NCBI GenBank assembly: GCA_002724315.1
Contig: PBOJ01000017.1
Coordinates: 1 to 64,000 of the forward strand
DNA length: 64,000 bases
Source: Planctomycetaceae bacterium
Lineage (GTDB): Bacteria; Planctomycetota; Planctomycetia; Planctomycetales; Planctomycetaceae
Direction of reading: 5' to 3'
Part shown: positions 53,096 to 63,011 of the stretch, piece by piece
How positions within the stretch are numbered: the stretch's first letter is position 1
How the letters are laid out: each line of letters opens with the position of its first letter
Notes under the pieces: generated by a model
Told to the model about the DNA's origin: nothing
Seen by the model: the letters and a program-made list of their open reading frames with translations, nothing else
The model's database searches: none
Made by a program: the position numbers and the translations under genes

Positions 53096-54700
53096 GTGGC
53101 AGTCGCATCGACAAAACCCCTTCTCCTGGCCGCCGGACTACTGGCCATCGCCCACTCCGTAGTGGCCCAGGAGCCCATCAACATCGGCTCACGGCTCGAA
53201 CCGTTGATCGATGAACACCTGATTGCCGAAAAGACCGGAACACTGCGACTACGGCTGCATCATCCAATTCGACAGGACGACGCGATCACCCTGGACAAGC
53301 CCTGGGAAGGGAACAACAGCGCTTACGCTACCGTGTTGCAACACAAGGGCCAGTTTTTCTTCTATTACCGGGGCACGGCCCTGATCCTCGACACCAAGGT
53401 CCAGGGTGCCCACTACGCCACCACATGCGTGATGACGAGCCGCGACGGCATCCACTGGAAACGGCCGGACCTCGGATTCGTGAAACGTGCCGGATGGGAA
53501 CACAACAACATCATCCTCACCTTCGATCCCGACTGCAAAATCAATTTCGGCGCCGGCGAAACGCTCGACGACGGAAACGACCTGCTCAGCGGCAAGAAAG
53601 TCCCGTTCACCGGGGCGTCCCACAACTTCACACCAATGATCGACACAAATCCCCGGTGCAAGCCCGATGAGAGATTCAAGGCCCTGGGCGGCCACGACCA
53701 CCGTGCGCTCTACGCCTTCAAGTCTCCCGATGGTCTTCACTGGACGATGATGCGGAAAGAGGCCGTGATCGTTGACGGGATGATGGACTCGCAGAACCTG
53801 TCTTTCTGGGACCCCGTTCGCAAGAAGTACTTCGCCTACTACCGCGATTTCAAGAACAAGAAAGGCGACACCCGCAAATACACCAGACAGGAGTTCTACC
53901 TCAGAGACCGTGATGTCCGAGTCGCCACCTCCACGGATTTCATCAATTGGACGAAAGGGCAGTGGGTCGACTGGCGTCCGGATCGACTGACTCAGCTCTA
54001 CACGAGCCAGGCCCAGGTGTACCCCGGGGCCGATCATCTGCGCATTGGGTTCCCCATGCGATATGTCCCGGGCCGCGGCCGCTTCTCCGCACTCAATCGA
54101 CGCATCGCCAAGGCCTCTGCATATTACGCCTCCGTCTACACCGACACGGGGTTCATCAGCAGTCGCGACGGACGCACATTCCACATCTGGCCCGAAGCTC
54201 TCGTGCGACCAGGGCCGACCGACCAACAGTGGTTCTACGGATTCGGCGGAACCGCACTGAACCTGTTTGAATCGCGTTCCCGCCTTCCGGGCGGCGGTCC
54301 CGAATGGTCATTTTATGTCCAGGACCATGGTTCGTGGTTCGGTGACGGCGTGACGTACCACCGGTATGCGATCCGAAAGGACGGGTTCGTCTCCGCATCG
54401 GCGTCCACCGCCGGTGGATCATTCACAACTCAGCCCATCCAGTTCACGGGCGCCCAGCTGTCCTTAAATTACGCGACATCCGCAATCGGCGGCATCCGTG
54501 TCGAGATCCAGGGCGAAGACGGAAAGCCACTGCCGGGCTTTTCCCTGGAGGAGTGCGTCGAGATGTTTGGAGATTCGTCGAAACGCCCTGTCACCTGGAC
54601 ATCCGGGGCCAGTCTCGGGACCTTCGCGGAGAAACCGATTCGACTCCGGTTTGTCCTCAAAGACGCGGACCTGTTCTCGCTGCGGTTTGGCCCTCGCTGA
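53096..54700 (+). CDS. Secreted five-bladed propeller-like protein, paralogue
   Basis: Protein of 534 residues with a signal peptide (STKPLLLAAGLLAIAHSVVAQ). Blade segments include TSRDGIHWKRPDLG, AFKSPDGLHWTMM, VATSTDFINWTKGQW and ISSRDGRTFHIWPEA. The C-terminal sandwich ends KPIRLRFVLKDADLFSLRFGP, matching the end of the protein at 43625-45130 in plan. GH32/GH43-like hydrolase or binding function is possible, but catalytic acids are not placed. A GTG start is assigned because AGAGGA lies nine bases upstream. It ends 9 bases from the convergent membrane protein gene. Confidence 0.78.
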   Translation: MAVASTKPLLLAAGLLAIAHSVVAQEPINIGSRLEPLIDEHLIAEKTGTLRLRLHHPIRQDDAITLDKPWEGNNSAYATVLQHKGQFFFYYRGTALILDTKVQGAHYATTCVMTSRDGIHWKRPDLGFVKRAGWEHNNIILTFDPDCKINFGAGETLDDGNDLLSGKKVPFTGASHNFTPMIDTNPRCKPDERFKALGGHDHRALYAFKSPDGLHWTMMRKEAVIVDGMMDSQNLSFWDPVRKKYFAYYRDFKNKKGDTRKYTRQEFYLRDRDVRVATSTDFINWTKGQWVDWRPDRLTQLYTSQAQVYPGADHLRIGFPMRYVPGRGRFSALNRRIAKASAYYASVYTDTGFISSRDGRTFHIWPEALVRPGPTDQQWFYGFGGTALNLFESRSRLPGGGPEWSFYVQDHGSWFGDGVTYHRYAIRKDGFVSASASTAGGSFTTQPIQFTGAQLSLNYATSAIGGIRVEIQGEDGKPLPGFSLEECVEMFGDSSKRPVTWTSGASLGTFAEKPIRLRFVLKDADLFSLRFGPR

Positions 54701-54709
54701 GCCTGACTG

Positions 54710-55063
54710 TCAGGAGCCTCCTGGAGGCGTCTTTCCGCCAACGCGTCCTTTCTTTTTCTTGACCTCGAAGAGAACCCAAAACACGGCTGCTATCCCTGCG
54801 ACGACATACCGTTCTCCAAACGGATTCAGGAACAGGGCATAAAAGGCTGTCGCCATGCCCAGAACCGAAAATGCTGCGTGCAGACGAGGGTGTTTCAGTT
54901 CCCCCCGTTGGTATTTTGCTTTCACTCCGAAGACCAGTTCCTGGAGGAAAGCGGCTGAAACCGACGCGAAGACCAGCGCGTGGCTGAAGATTCTCAACGA
55001 ATCGTCCACGACCACGTTGTCCAGCAAGCCGAACGAGACCTCCTCCATCAGGATCTCACCCAA
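54710..55063 (-). CDS. Small membrane protein of unknown function
   Basis: Protein of 117 residues. Two hydrophobic segments are predicted (about 25-45, and 62-100 in two parts), with basic KAKYQRGELKHPRLHAA between them. It ends in a Lys/Gly-rich tail. The start overlaps the end of the DUF1501 gene by eight bases, and ATG at 55048 is an alternative. Composition and position support a real gene, but no family is recognised. Confidence 0.55.
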   Translation of the reverse strand: MGEILMEEVSFGLLDNVVVDDSLRIFSHALVFASVSAAFLQELVFGVKAKYQRGELKHPRLHAAFSVLGMATAFYALFLNPFGERYVVAGIAAVFWVLFEVKKKKGRVGGKTPPGGS

Positions 55064-56552
55064 AAAGGAGTTCTGGCCGCAGCCGACCGGTCCCAGTCAT
55101 CGGCATCGGCTGGCCAACCGCGTTCGGAATTGTCGTCTCGGGATCAATCCCCAACAGGTGAAACGCTGTTGCCAGGATGTCCTTGGGGGAAATCGGATTT
55201 GCGGCCACGTCGCCGCCTTGCCGGTCGCTGCGACCGACAACCTGCCCTCGGCCCATGCCGCCACCGGCATAGACCTGTGAATACACTCGTGACCAGTGAT
55301 GCCGTCCCGCCCCTGCAGGCTTCGAATCGATTTTGGGCGTCCGACCGTGCTCACTGATCACCAGAACCAGTGTCTCGTCGAGCATCCCACGCTCTTCGAG
55401 GTCCAGCAGCAGAGCGGTGAACGCCTGGTCAAACACCGGGAGCAGGAAATTCCTCAAGCGACCGTAGTGGTTGTGGTGCGTGTCCCAACCGCCGGCGTTC
55501 AGACCAAAGGCGTCCCAGATAACTGTGACAAACCGCCCACCCGCCTGGATCAACCGTCTTGCAGCCAGGCACGACTGGCCGAACAACGACATCCCATAAC
55601 GGTCGCGGACGGCCCCGGGCTCTTGTGTGTAGTCCAGGGCCCGGTGAAGTGCGCCGGACGCCAGCAGCGAATAGGCCATGCGTTGCTGCCCGGAATAGGT
55701 GCTCACTCGCTCGGAATCGTCGAGCCATCGCCGCGCCTCATCGAACTGAGAGAGCAGGCTGCGACGAAGATCGAAACGGCGAGGGGACACATCCGAGTGC
55801 CGTGTCCCCGTACCGGCCAGTTGCAATCTGTCCCCGGGACGAACACTGAGCTGCGGATCGTGAAACGACTTTCCCGGCCGAACGGCCGGAGCCACCCGCG
55901 TCCCCTTCGCCAGGAAGTCGGTATAAACCGGATCATATCGCGTCCCCAGGAACGCCCCGTAAGGGCCGGCCAACGGAGGATACTCGTTTTTGGATCCCAT
56001 CATGAACGGCATCGCGATATTGCGAGGCATCACCGGAGACGAATTGCCGGTGCGACGTTCATCGAGGTAATCGACAATCGAACCGATGAACGGCCATTGC
56101 CGCTTGTCGCGAGGTTTGGCCTCGATCTTCGTGTCGACGTTTGGGATGCCGGTCGTCGCGTAGACCGTTCCATGCAATGGGAAGGGGTGTGTCAGCGAAC
56201 GAACAAACGTCAGACGATCAGAAATCGATGCGATCTTCGGGAGCCCCTCGCCAACCGCGATACCAGGGACATTCGTCGGGATCGCCCCCATCTCACCCTG
56301 GATCGCAGACGGAGCATCAGGCTTCGGATCGTACGTCTCGTGCTGCGGCGGCGAACCGTACTTGTAGATCAGAATGCAGGATTTCGCCTGTCCGAAACGA
56401 GCCACGTCAGACGACTCAGCAGCCTCTGCCCGACCATGTTCCAGAACGTCAGACAGCCCGACCCCGAAAGCACCAAGACCGCCGATATGCAGCAGATCAC
56501 GCCGCGACAGGCCCGTGCACAGTGTCTTCGGGTTCCCGAGCAGACCGATCAC
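55056..56552 (-). CDS. DUF1501 secreted protein
   Basis: Protein of 498 residues. LSRRDLLHIGGLGAFGVGLSDVL is a twin-arginine-type leader. IYKYGSPPQHETYDPKPDAPSAIQGEM, ISEHGRTPKIDSKPAGAGRHHWS and HLLGIDPETTIP are the DUF1501 landmarks; the usual GGPS is replaced by GSPP and GEFGRTP by SEHGRTP. The GTG at 56552 is chosen because AAGGAG stands eight bases upstream, which lies inside the longer ATG-started frame. The downstream membrane protein overlaps its end by eight bases. Confidence 0.9.
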   Translation of the reverse strand: MIGLLGNPKTLCTGLSRRDLLHIGGLGAFGVGLSDVLEHGRAEAAESSDVARFGQAKSCILIYKYGSPPQHETYDPKPDAPSAIQGEMGAIPTNVPGIAVGEGLPKIASISDRLTFVRSLTHPFPLHGTVYATTGIPNVDTKIEAKPRDKRQWPFIGSIVDYLDERRTGNSSPVMPRNIAMPFMMGSKNEYPPLAGPYGAFLGTRYDPVYTDFLAKGTRVAPAVRPGKSFHDPQLSVRPGDRLQLAGTGTRHSDVSPRRFDLRRSLLSQFDEARRWLDDSERVSTYSGQQRMAYSLLASGALHRALDYTQEPGAVRDRYGMSLFGQSCLAARRLIQAGGRFVTVIWDAFGLNAGGWDTHHNHYGRLRNFLLPVFDQAFTALLLDLEERGMLDETLVLVISEHGRTPKIDSKPAGAGRHHWSRVYSQVYAGGGMGRGQVVGRSDRQGGDVAANPISPKDILATAFHLLGIDPETTIPNAVGQPMPMTGTGRLRPELLFG

Positions 56553-56652
56553 AGAGAGGTCTCCTTTCCACATAGCTTCGTGGGCGGATTATCGGCCATT
56601 GGGGGCGGTGAATCAATTCCTTGTCGAGCGGCACGCACAACAAAGAACCCAC

Positions 56653-57723
56653 TCACTCCGCGCCGCCCCAGTCACGCCGAATCTTCTGGGCGGTCAGCGG
56701 GTCGACCATCGCAGCTGTCGCGATGTGGACCGATTCGGCACCGGCCTCGAGATAGTCGGCAACGTCAGCAGCCGTCGATGCACCACCGACCCCAATCAAC
56801 GACACTCCCAACCGCTCCTCTCGGACCAGGTCGGAAAACAAACGGGTCTGTTCCAGCGACGCCTCACGAGTGGCTTTCCCACAGATTCCGCGTCGGCCAC
56901 CGTCGAAGAGCATCTCTCCACCAGGCATTCGCACCGTCGTCGCCACACTGTTGGTCATGGCGATGCCATCGATGTGAGGGGCGACAGCCTTCAGCAATTC
57001 CCGAGCACGATCCGACTCGGGCATGTGACCGATCTTGATGACATAAGGCGTCTTGCCGACCGCGTCTCGGACCCGTTGAGCCACAACCGCCGCCTGGTCG
57101 GGCACCTGGTACAACTGGCCGTCCGCGGTGCTGACATTCGGACAGCTGAAATTCGTCTCGACGCAATCTGCCCCGCTCTCCGCCGCCCAACGGGCACACT
57201 GGGCATAATCCTCGGCGGTGTCGTCGATCGTCCATCCCGGCTGGATCGTCGCCACCACCGACACGCTCAACAGCTTTCCAGATGGAAGCTGTTCACGAGT
57301 CCACTCGATATCACGTCGCCACGCCCCTGGCTCCTGCGACGGCATTCCGAACGACACCGCCCAGCTCCCGTCCATCGAGTCCGAACCCGGCACCTCGGTC
57401 TCGTGCCCCTGCAACGGGCCGGTCTCGACCGGCTGCAGGTTCGGCAGGTCATAACACGGTCGTTGGCTGCTGCGGACGGTCTTGTAGGTCAGGACGTCAA
57501 ATCCCAGCCCGGCGTAATACAGAATCCATCGCCCGTTGAGCAGGGGACCCGCCGGCATTCCCAGGGGCGAACCCACCGGCCGGCCACAGAATGTCCATTG
57601 CCCGCTCATCGGCTCCAGCGGAACTTCCACCACATCCGGAGGATGATCGTAATTCCACTGGTAGCTCTGAAGTCGGTCGTAGATGCCCGTCGCGTCAGGG
57701 GTCGGGGAAGGCGAAGTCGTCAT
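56653..57723 (-). CDS. Dihydroorotate dehydrogenase-like flavoprotein
   Basis: Protein of 356 residues with the FMN-binding barrel of class 1 dihydroorotate dehydrogenases and the related C-terminal domain of dihydropyrimidine dehydrogenase. Landmarks are GSPLGMPAGPLLNGRW, LTYKTVRSS, VETNFSCPNVST, YVIKIGHMPESD, IAMTNSVATTV, LIGVGGASTAADVADYLEAGA and HIATAAMVD. The active-site base is not certain, so oxidation of dihydroorotate is plausible but not proved. The N-terminal 50 residues are an unusual extension. Start: ATG giving MTTSPSPTPDA. Confidence 0.8.
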   Translation of the reverse strand: MTTSPSPTPDATGIYDRLQSYQWNYDHPPDVVEVPLEPMSGQWTFCGRPVGSPLGMPAGPLLNGRWILYYAGLGFDVLTYKTVRSSQRPCYDLPNLQPVETGPLQGHETEVPGSDSMDGSWAVSFGMPSQEPGAWRRDIEWTREQLPSGKLLSVSVVATIQPGWTIDDTAEDYAQCARWAAESGADCVETNFSCPNVSTADGQLYQVPDQAAVVAQRVRDAVGKTPYVIKIGHMPESDRARELLKAVAPHIDGIAMTNSVATTVRMPGGEMLFDGGRRGICGKATREASLEQTRLFSDLVREERLGVSLIGVGGASTAADVADYLEAGAESVHIATAAMVDPLTAQKIRRDWGGAE

Positions 57724-57770
57724 GGGGAGGGCTCACCGGAAAATGGAGCGCGAACTTTCGCCCTCGCATC

Positions 57771-58847
57771 CTAGCGAATCCTCGTTGGCCCCGCCTTCTC
57801 CTTTGTCGACGACTTCGTCCCCGATCCGGCCGGCAGAAAGTAGACGTGCTCGACCACCGACCGTGCGATCTCCGGACGGGCGTAGTAGGCAGGCCAACTG
57901 TGATTGGACCCCACAACGCCACTGACATCGAATTCGTGTACTCGCTTGGCTCGCTGCCCCATCATGACGCGGTCTTGCACAGTGAATCCAACGTTCGCCA
58001 AAGCCTTGTTCGATAGCGGATGCCGTAGTGGATAAATCTTCAACACCGTATCACGGTGGTTTCGGAGATTGACGACAGTCTCGGCCACGTCGATGGCACG
58101 ACCGTATCGCTGGTCAGGGTTCAACCAGTGGTGGTCCATCGCGGCAGCCGCAAAGATCGCTCGTATCCGCCGGGTGTGCTTCGGGCGGTCTGCGAGAACG
58201 TATCCCTGGACCTGTCCACCACCCAACACGTGCAATGCCGACGACACGGTCCGACAACCGTGGCTGTGCCCGATCAATGTCACCGGGTGGCCCACCGGCA
58301 GATCGGCCACCAGGCGTCCCAAGTACAACCCGATGAAAGCACTGCGCCGCCCCAAGAGTTCGGCATCAACCTGGGGCAGGGCCGAAAACAACAACGGCGC
58401 GGTGGACAACGTGAATGGGCCCGTACTTTTCCACGAAAACACGACCACGTTGAGTGGACGTCCCGGCGAAGCGTCACGAAGCCATTTGGCCGTCCGCACG
58501 CCGTCTGTCGCCACATCGCCCCAATCGACAAAACTTCCATGTACCGACACGCAGACCGGAGCCCCCTTGCTCAACGACGCGTGAAACTGTTTCTCGTCGC
58601 CCCACGACGGAGTGCCATCGTGGTCATACCGCAGGTAATCAAATCCTGCACCATTGACGACCTTGGTTCCCAGCGGGCAACTGCGAGAACTGATGACCCA
58701 GAAATTGACAGCGTTCTTCTTTGCCGACTTCTCGGCGGCCACGGTCGCAGTCCCCTGGAATGACAGGGCCGACAAAACAGCGAACAGGGCTCCAGCGCAC
58801 GACACGGCCCAACGCCGTGCCCGTCCCGAACGGGCTCCGCACATCAT
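57771..58847 (-). CDS. Secreted alpha/beta hydrolase
   Basis: Protein of 358 residues. After a basic start and hydrophobic signal (RRWAVSCAGALFAVLSALSF) comes a hydrolase core with VCVSVHGSFVDWGDV (oxyanion region) and TLIGHSHGCRTVSSAL (nucleophile in GHSHG). LNVVVFSWKSTGPF and the closing HSWPAYYARPEIARSVVEH, with a likely catalytic His, resemble the DUF900-like esterase group. The substrate is unknown. The start is the first of two adjacent ATG codons at 58847. About 218 bases separate it from nadA upstream. Confidence 0.8.
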   Translation of the reverse strand: MMCGARSGRARRWAVSCAGALFAVLSALSFQGTATVAAEKSAKKNAVNFWVISSRSCPLGTKVVNGAGFDYLRYDHDGTPSWGDEKQFHASLSKGAPVCVSVHGSFVDWGDVATDGVRTAKWLRDASPGRPLNVVVFSWKSTGPFTLSTAPLLFSALPQVDAELLGRRSAFIGLYLGRLVADLPVGHPVTLIGHSHGCRTVSSALHVLGGGQVQGYVLADRPKHTRRIRAIFAAAAMDHHWLNPDQRYGRAIDVAETVVNLRNHRDTVLKIYPLRHPLSNKALANVGFTVQDRVMMGQRAKRVHEFDVSGVVGSNHSWPAYYARPEIARSVVEHVYFLPAGSGTKSSTKEKAGPTRIR

Positions 58848-59065
58848 GTTGTCTATCCTCAACTCGCGACTCGGCGACGCCGTTCGACCTGCACCTGCGA
58901 GCGGGCGCCACCGTGTTCGAGTATCGGCCTGCCTGGCCGAGGTCCCCGCAAGATTTCTCCAGGCAACCAGTCGTACCACCGTCGCGGGCGCAGAGGATTG
59001 GGCAATCCCGGTCGGTCGCGACAGGTACACCACGTCCGGCCCGCACGTGGTAGCGGTTGTGACGG

Positions 59066-60058
59066 TCAGTTGAGCAGGCTGCGAGCCACCACGTCACGAG
59101 CCGATTCGAAATACGGCTGCCAGATGATCTCCGGCGTACCGTCTCGCAGACAATCCCGAACCGCCGCCAGAGTGTTCAATGCCATGTGGGGACAGCGGTT
59201 GCAGGCACAGGTCTCACCCGTCGAGGCCAGGATCCCCGGGACGGGCACAAACGTGTGATGCGGTGCCGTCTGCTCGAGGGCGTAAATCATGTTCGCCTCT
59301 GTGGCCACCAGAAACGTCGTTGGTGTCTCGACTGAAACCACTTCCCGCCGCATCGCCTCGGTCCCGCCGATGAAGTCACTGACCTCCAGGATGTTGTGCG
59401 GGCACTCGGGGTGAGAGATCACCACCGCATCCGGGTTGTTTCGACGGGCCCGGTTCAGGTCCTGCAGGCTGAACACTTCGTGCACCATGCACGACCCCGG
59501 CCACAGAATCATCTCACGGCCGGTCACCTCCTGCAGGTACCGACCGAGATGTTGATCGGGAACGAACAGGATCTCTTTACCCGATGGCACCCGATCTTCG
59601 ATCACCTCACGGGCATTGCCGCTGGTGACAATCCAGTCACAAAGCGATTTGACGGCCGCAGAGGTGTTGATGTAGGCCACGGTCTGAAAATCGTGGCCAG
59701 CGGACCGCAATTCCTGCTGCCGTGCTTCGAGTGCCTGAGCGGTACAACTCTCGGCAAGCGAACATCCCGCCTGCATGTCGGGAAGCAGAACGGTCTTCTC
59801 GGGGTTGAGCATCTTGGCCGTCTCGGCCATGAAATGAACGCCGCTGAAGAGGATCGACGACGTCTCGACCCGCGTCGCATCCCGTGCCAGTTTCAGGCTG
59901 TCGCCGGTAAAATCCGCGACGTCCTGAATCTCACCATCGACGTAGTAATGCGCCAGGATCGTGACGTCTCGGTCCCGTTTCAGCGCATCGATCTCGTCCA
60001 TCAGATCCAGCGGATCCTCATAGACGTCAACCGCATCAACCATCGCTCCTTGCGACAT
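59066..60058 (-). CDS. nadA: Quinolinate synthase
   Basis: Protein of 330 residues that condenses iminoaspartate with dihydroxyacetone phosphate for NAD biosynthesis, using a [4Fe-4S] cluster. [80 protein letters not shown] and [13 protein letters not shown] cover the family signatures and the cluster-binding cysteines. The ATG giving MSQGAMVD is chosen; the longer open frame has no support. It is divergent from the PIG-L deacetylase gene (153 bases). A fully intact enzyme by every residue I can check. Confidence 0.96.
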   Translation of the reverse strand: MSQGAMVDAVDVYEDPLDLMDEIDALKRDRDVTILAHYYVDGEIQDVADFTGDSLKLARDATRVETSSILFSGVHFMAETAKMLNPEKTVLLPDMQAGCSLAESCTAQALEARQQELRSAGHDFQTVAYINTSAAVKSLCDWIVTSGNAREVIEDRVPSGKEILFVPDQHLGRYLQEVTGREMILWPGSCMVHEVFSLQDLNRARRNNPDAVVISHPECPHNILEVSDFIGGTEAMRREVVSVETPTTFLVATEANMIYALEQTAPHHTFVPVPGILASTGETCACNRCPHMALNTLAAVRDCLRDGTPEIIWQPYFESARDVVARSLLN

Positions 60059-60211
60059 GGTCTTCCTGTTCCGGTGAATTTTCTGTCTCTGGCCGTCGTA
60101 CTGACAATTATAGGCACGGTGACAGCCCCCAGAAACCGAACTAGTTTGAGAAAGCCCGTCGGCGGCGGTAAAAGGGAAGTCCCTTCTCGACCCAACTGCG
60201 ATCACCTCACC

Positions 60212-61051
60212 ATGAGCACCCCTTTGAAGATCTTGGTCATCGGAGCCCATCCCGATGACTGCGACCTCTCGGCCGGTGGTTCAGCAGCCCTCTGGCGATC
60301 ACTGGGTCACTCGGTCACCTTCGTGAGCATGACCGATGGACGCTCCGGACACCACGAGATTCCGGGGGAACAACTGGCCCAGGTCCGACGAAAAGAGGCC
60401 TTGGCAGCCGGCGCCACCATGGGCATCCCTTACCTGGTGCTGGATCACCCCGACGGCGGCCTGGAGGCGACTCTTGACAACCGCACCGACCTGATCCGGT
60501 TGATCCGTCGCGAGTCCCCCGACCTGGTGCTGACCCACCGACCCAACGACTACCACCCTGATCACCGATACACCGGAACCCTGGTCTGTGACGCCGCCTA
60601 CATGGTCACCGTCCCCGCGGTTGCTTCCGACACCCCCGCATTGTCCCACAACCCGGTGATCGCCTATCTGCCAGACAGCTTCACACGTCCCTATCCGTTC
60701 TCGCCCACTGTCGCCGTGGATGTTGAACCGGTGATCGACCGGATCGTCGAGATGCTCAGCTGCCACATCAGTCAGTTCTTCGAATGGCTTCCCCACAACA
60801 TGTGGCCTGGCGACACCGTGCCCGAAGACGAGGCCGGCCGCCATGCCTATGCCACCGAGAAATACCAACAGTGGATCGGCGACCGCGCCGACCGTCACCG
60901 GGACCTGCTCGTCCGGCAGTACGGCGAGGAGCGAGGCAACCAGATGAAATGGATCGAAGCATTCGAAGGCTGCGAATACGGATCGCCCCTTGACGAGGAG
61001 GCCATCGCCCGACTGTTTCCATTTCTTGCCACCGGTGGAGGAACCGCCTGA
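60212..61051 (+). CDS. PIG-L (LmbE) family deacetylase
   Basis: Protein of 279 residues with the zinc-binding [13 protein letters not shown] motif at the start, [27 protein letters not shown] (third ligand His) and a C-terminal helical region. The family deacetylates N-acetylglucosamine conjugates such as GlcNAc-malate (BshB) or GlcNAc-inositol. The size exceeds bacillithiol enzymes, so a different glycoside is likely. No signal peptide is present. Its stop shares one base with the start of the dehydratase gene (TGATG), so translation is coupled. Confidence 0.88.
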   Translation: MSTPLKILVIGAHPDDCDLSAGGSAALWRSLGHSVTFVSMTDGRSGHHEIPGEQLAQVRRKEALAAGATMGIPYLVLDHPDGGLEATLDNRTDLIRLIRRESPDLVLTHRPNDYHPDHRYTGTLVCDAAYMVTVPAVASDTPALSHNPVIAYLPDSFTRPYPFSPTVAVDVEPVIDRIVEMLSCHISQFFEWLPHNMWPGDTVPEDEAGRHAYATEKYQQWIGDRADRHRDLLVRQYGEERGNQMKWIEAFEGCEYGSPLDEEAIARLFPFLATGGGTA

Positions 61052-63009
61052 TGGCCTCGCCCCTCGCCGATTTGCTCGAAGCCGACCAGCACGATCTCTT
61101 CGAGATTCACACATCCGCAACCGGCCCGTCGGGATCACTCCCCCTGACTCCCGAGATGCTTCGGGACCGGCCCAGCGGTGACATCTTCGGCATGACCCAG
61201 AATGCCGGAATGGGCTGGACCCCCGAACAGCTGACCCGCCCGCAGTACCTCGTCCTGAGCACCCAAGGCGGAATCCGTGCCGAGGATGGCCAGCCCATCG
61301 CGCTGGGTTATCACACCGGGCACTGGGAAGTCGGCCTGCTGATGCAAGCGGCCGCTCGCGAATTCGACCGACACGAATCCATCCCGTTCGCTGCGTTCGT
61401 CAGCGACCCCTGCGACGGCCGCTCCCAGGGGACCACGGCCATGATGGACAGCCTGGCCTACCGCAACGACGCCGCCATGGTGCTCAACCGTCTGATCCGT
61501 TCCCTGCCGACCCGTCGCGGTGTCCTGGGAGTAGCCACCTGCGACAAAGGACTGCCGGCGATGATGATCGCCTTGGCCTCTCACCACCAATTGCCGACGA
61601 TCATCGTCCCCGGAGGAGTCACCCTTCCAGTCGACGACGGCGAGGACGCCGGAAAGGTGCAATCGATCGGAGCCCGATTCGCTCACGACGAGATCACCCT
61701 GGAATACGCGGCCGATGTCGGTTGCCGTGCGTGTGCCTCTCCGGGTGGCGGCTGTCAGTTCCTGGGCACAGCCGGCACGTCACAGGTCGTCGCCGAAGCC
61801 CTCGGATTGTGCCTTCCCCACTCCGCACTGGCGCCTTCCGGCCAACCCATCTGGCTCGACAACGCTGTCCGCAGCGCCCGGGCACTGGTCGAACTGGCCG
61901 CGGCCCGTATCAGTGTCGCCGACATTCTCACCGACCAGGCCATTGAAAACGCCATGGTGTTGCATGCAGCCTGTGGCGGCTCGACCAACCTGCTTCTTCA
62001 CCTGCCGGCTGTCGCATTTGCCGCCGGACGAACACGGCCGACCGTCGACGATTGGAACCGAATCAACCGGCAGGTGCCCCGGTTGGTCGACGTGTTGCCC
62101 AATGGGCCTGTCGGACACCCCACCGTCCAGTTCTTCCTGGCCGGTGGCGTCCCCGAACTGATGCTTCACCTCAGAGAACTCGGACTGTTGCACCTGGACG
62201 CGTTGACGGTCACCGGCCACCCGCTGTCAGAATCGCTCGAATGGTGGGAACAATCTGAACGCCGCCGCCGGCTTCGAGAACTGCTGGCCAACCGTGACGG
62301 CATCAACCCCGACGACGTGATCCTGGACCCCGACACCGCTCGGCAACGAGGATTGACCAGCACGGTGACATTCCCGGTCGGCAACCTGGCCCCGGAAGGA
62401 TCGGTGATCAAGAGTACTGCCATCGACCCTGACGTGGTCGACGACGACGGCGTCTTTCGCATGACCGGGCCGGCCCGGGTCTTCACAACCGAACGTGATG
62501 CGATTGCCGCCATCAAGGGGCAAACTGACCAGCCGATCCAGGCCGGTGACATCGTGGTCTTGATCTGCCGCGGCCCACTCGGCGCCGGAATGGAAGAAAC
62601 CTACCAGATCACCTCAGCCCTGAGATATCTCGACTTCGGCAAACACGTGGCTGTCATCACCGACGCTCGCTTTTCCGGTGTCTCCACCGGAGCCTGTATC
62701 GGACACGTCGGTCCCGAGGCATTGGCGGGAGGGCCGATCGGCAAACTTGTTGACGGAGATACGCTGCAGATCACCGTTGACACCATTCATCTCGAAGGCC
62801 AGATCGACCTGGTCGGGGAAGGCCAGGAGCGGTTCGACACACAAGAGGGAGCCGACCGACTCGCAACGCGGGATCCTCGCCCCGACCTCTCCGCAGATGC
62901 TGACCTCCCGCCGGAAACCCGAATTTGGGCGTTATTGCAACAGCTCAGCGGCGGTACATGGGGTGGATGTGTCTACGATCCCGATGCGTTGGCTGACGCA
63001 CTGAAGTGA
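61051..63009 (+). CDS. YjhG/YagF-type aldonate dehydratase (IlvD/Edd family)
   Basis: Protein of 652 residues of the IlvD/Edd superfamily, YjhG/YagF branch, which dehydrates D-xylonate or related sugar acids. [55 protein letters not shown] and [15 protein letters not shown] carry the cysteines and acidic residues expected for the Fe-S cluster and Mg. [16 protein letters not shown] and [20 protein letters not shown] close the domain. The length (652 residues) is close to E. coli YjhG. It follows the PIG-L deacetylase with a one-base overlap and precedes the cytochrome by two bases, suggesting a sugar-acid oxidation operon. Confidence 0.9.
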   Translation: MASPLADLLEADQHDLFEIHTSATGPSGSLPLTPEMLRDRPSGDIFGMTQNAGMGWTPEQLTRPQYLVLSTQGGIRAEDGQPIALGYHTGHWEVGLLMQAAAREFDRHESIPFAAFVSDPCDGRSQGTTAMMDSLAYRNDAAMVLNRLIRSLPTRRGVLGVATCDKGLPAMMIALASHHQLPTIIVPGGVTLPVDDGEDAGKVQSIGARFAHDEITLEYAADVGCRACASPGGGCQFLGTAGTSQVVAEALGLCLPHSALAPSGQPIWLDNAVRSARALVELAAARISVADILTDQAIENAMVLHAACGGSTNLLLHLPAVAFAAGRTRPTVDDWNRINRQVPRLVDVLPNGPVGHPTVQFFLAGGVPELMLHLRELGLLHLDALTVTGHPLSESLEWWEQSERRRRLRELLANRDGINPDDVILDPDTARQRGLTSTVTFPVGNLAPEGSVIKSTAIDPDVVDDDGVFRMTGPARVFTTERDAIAAIKGQTDQPIQAGDIVVLICRGPLGAGMEETYQITSALRYLDFGKHVAVITDARFSGVSTGACIGHVGPEALAGGPIGKLVDGDTLQITVDTIHLEGQIDLVGEGQERFDTQEGADRLATRDPRPDLSADADLPPETRIWALLQQLSGGTWGGCVYDPDALADALK

Positions 63010-63011
63010 CC

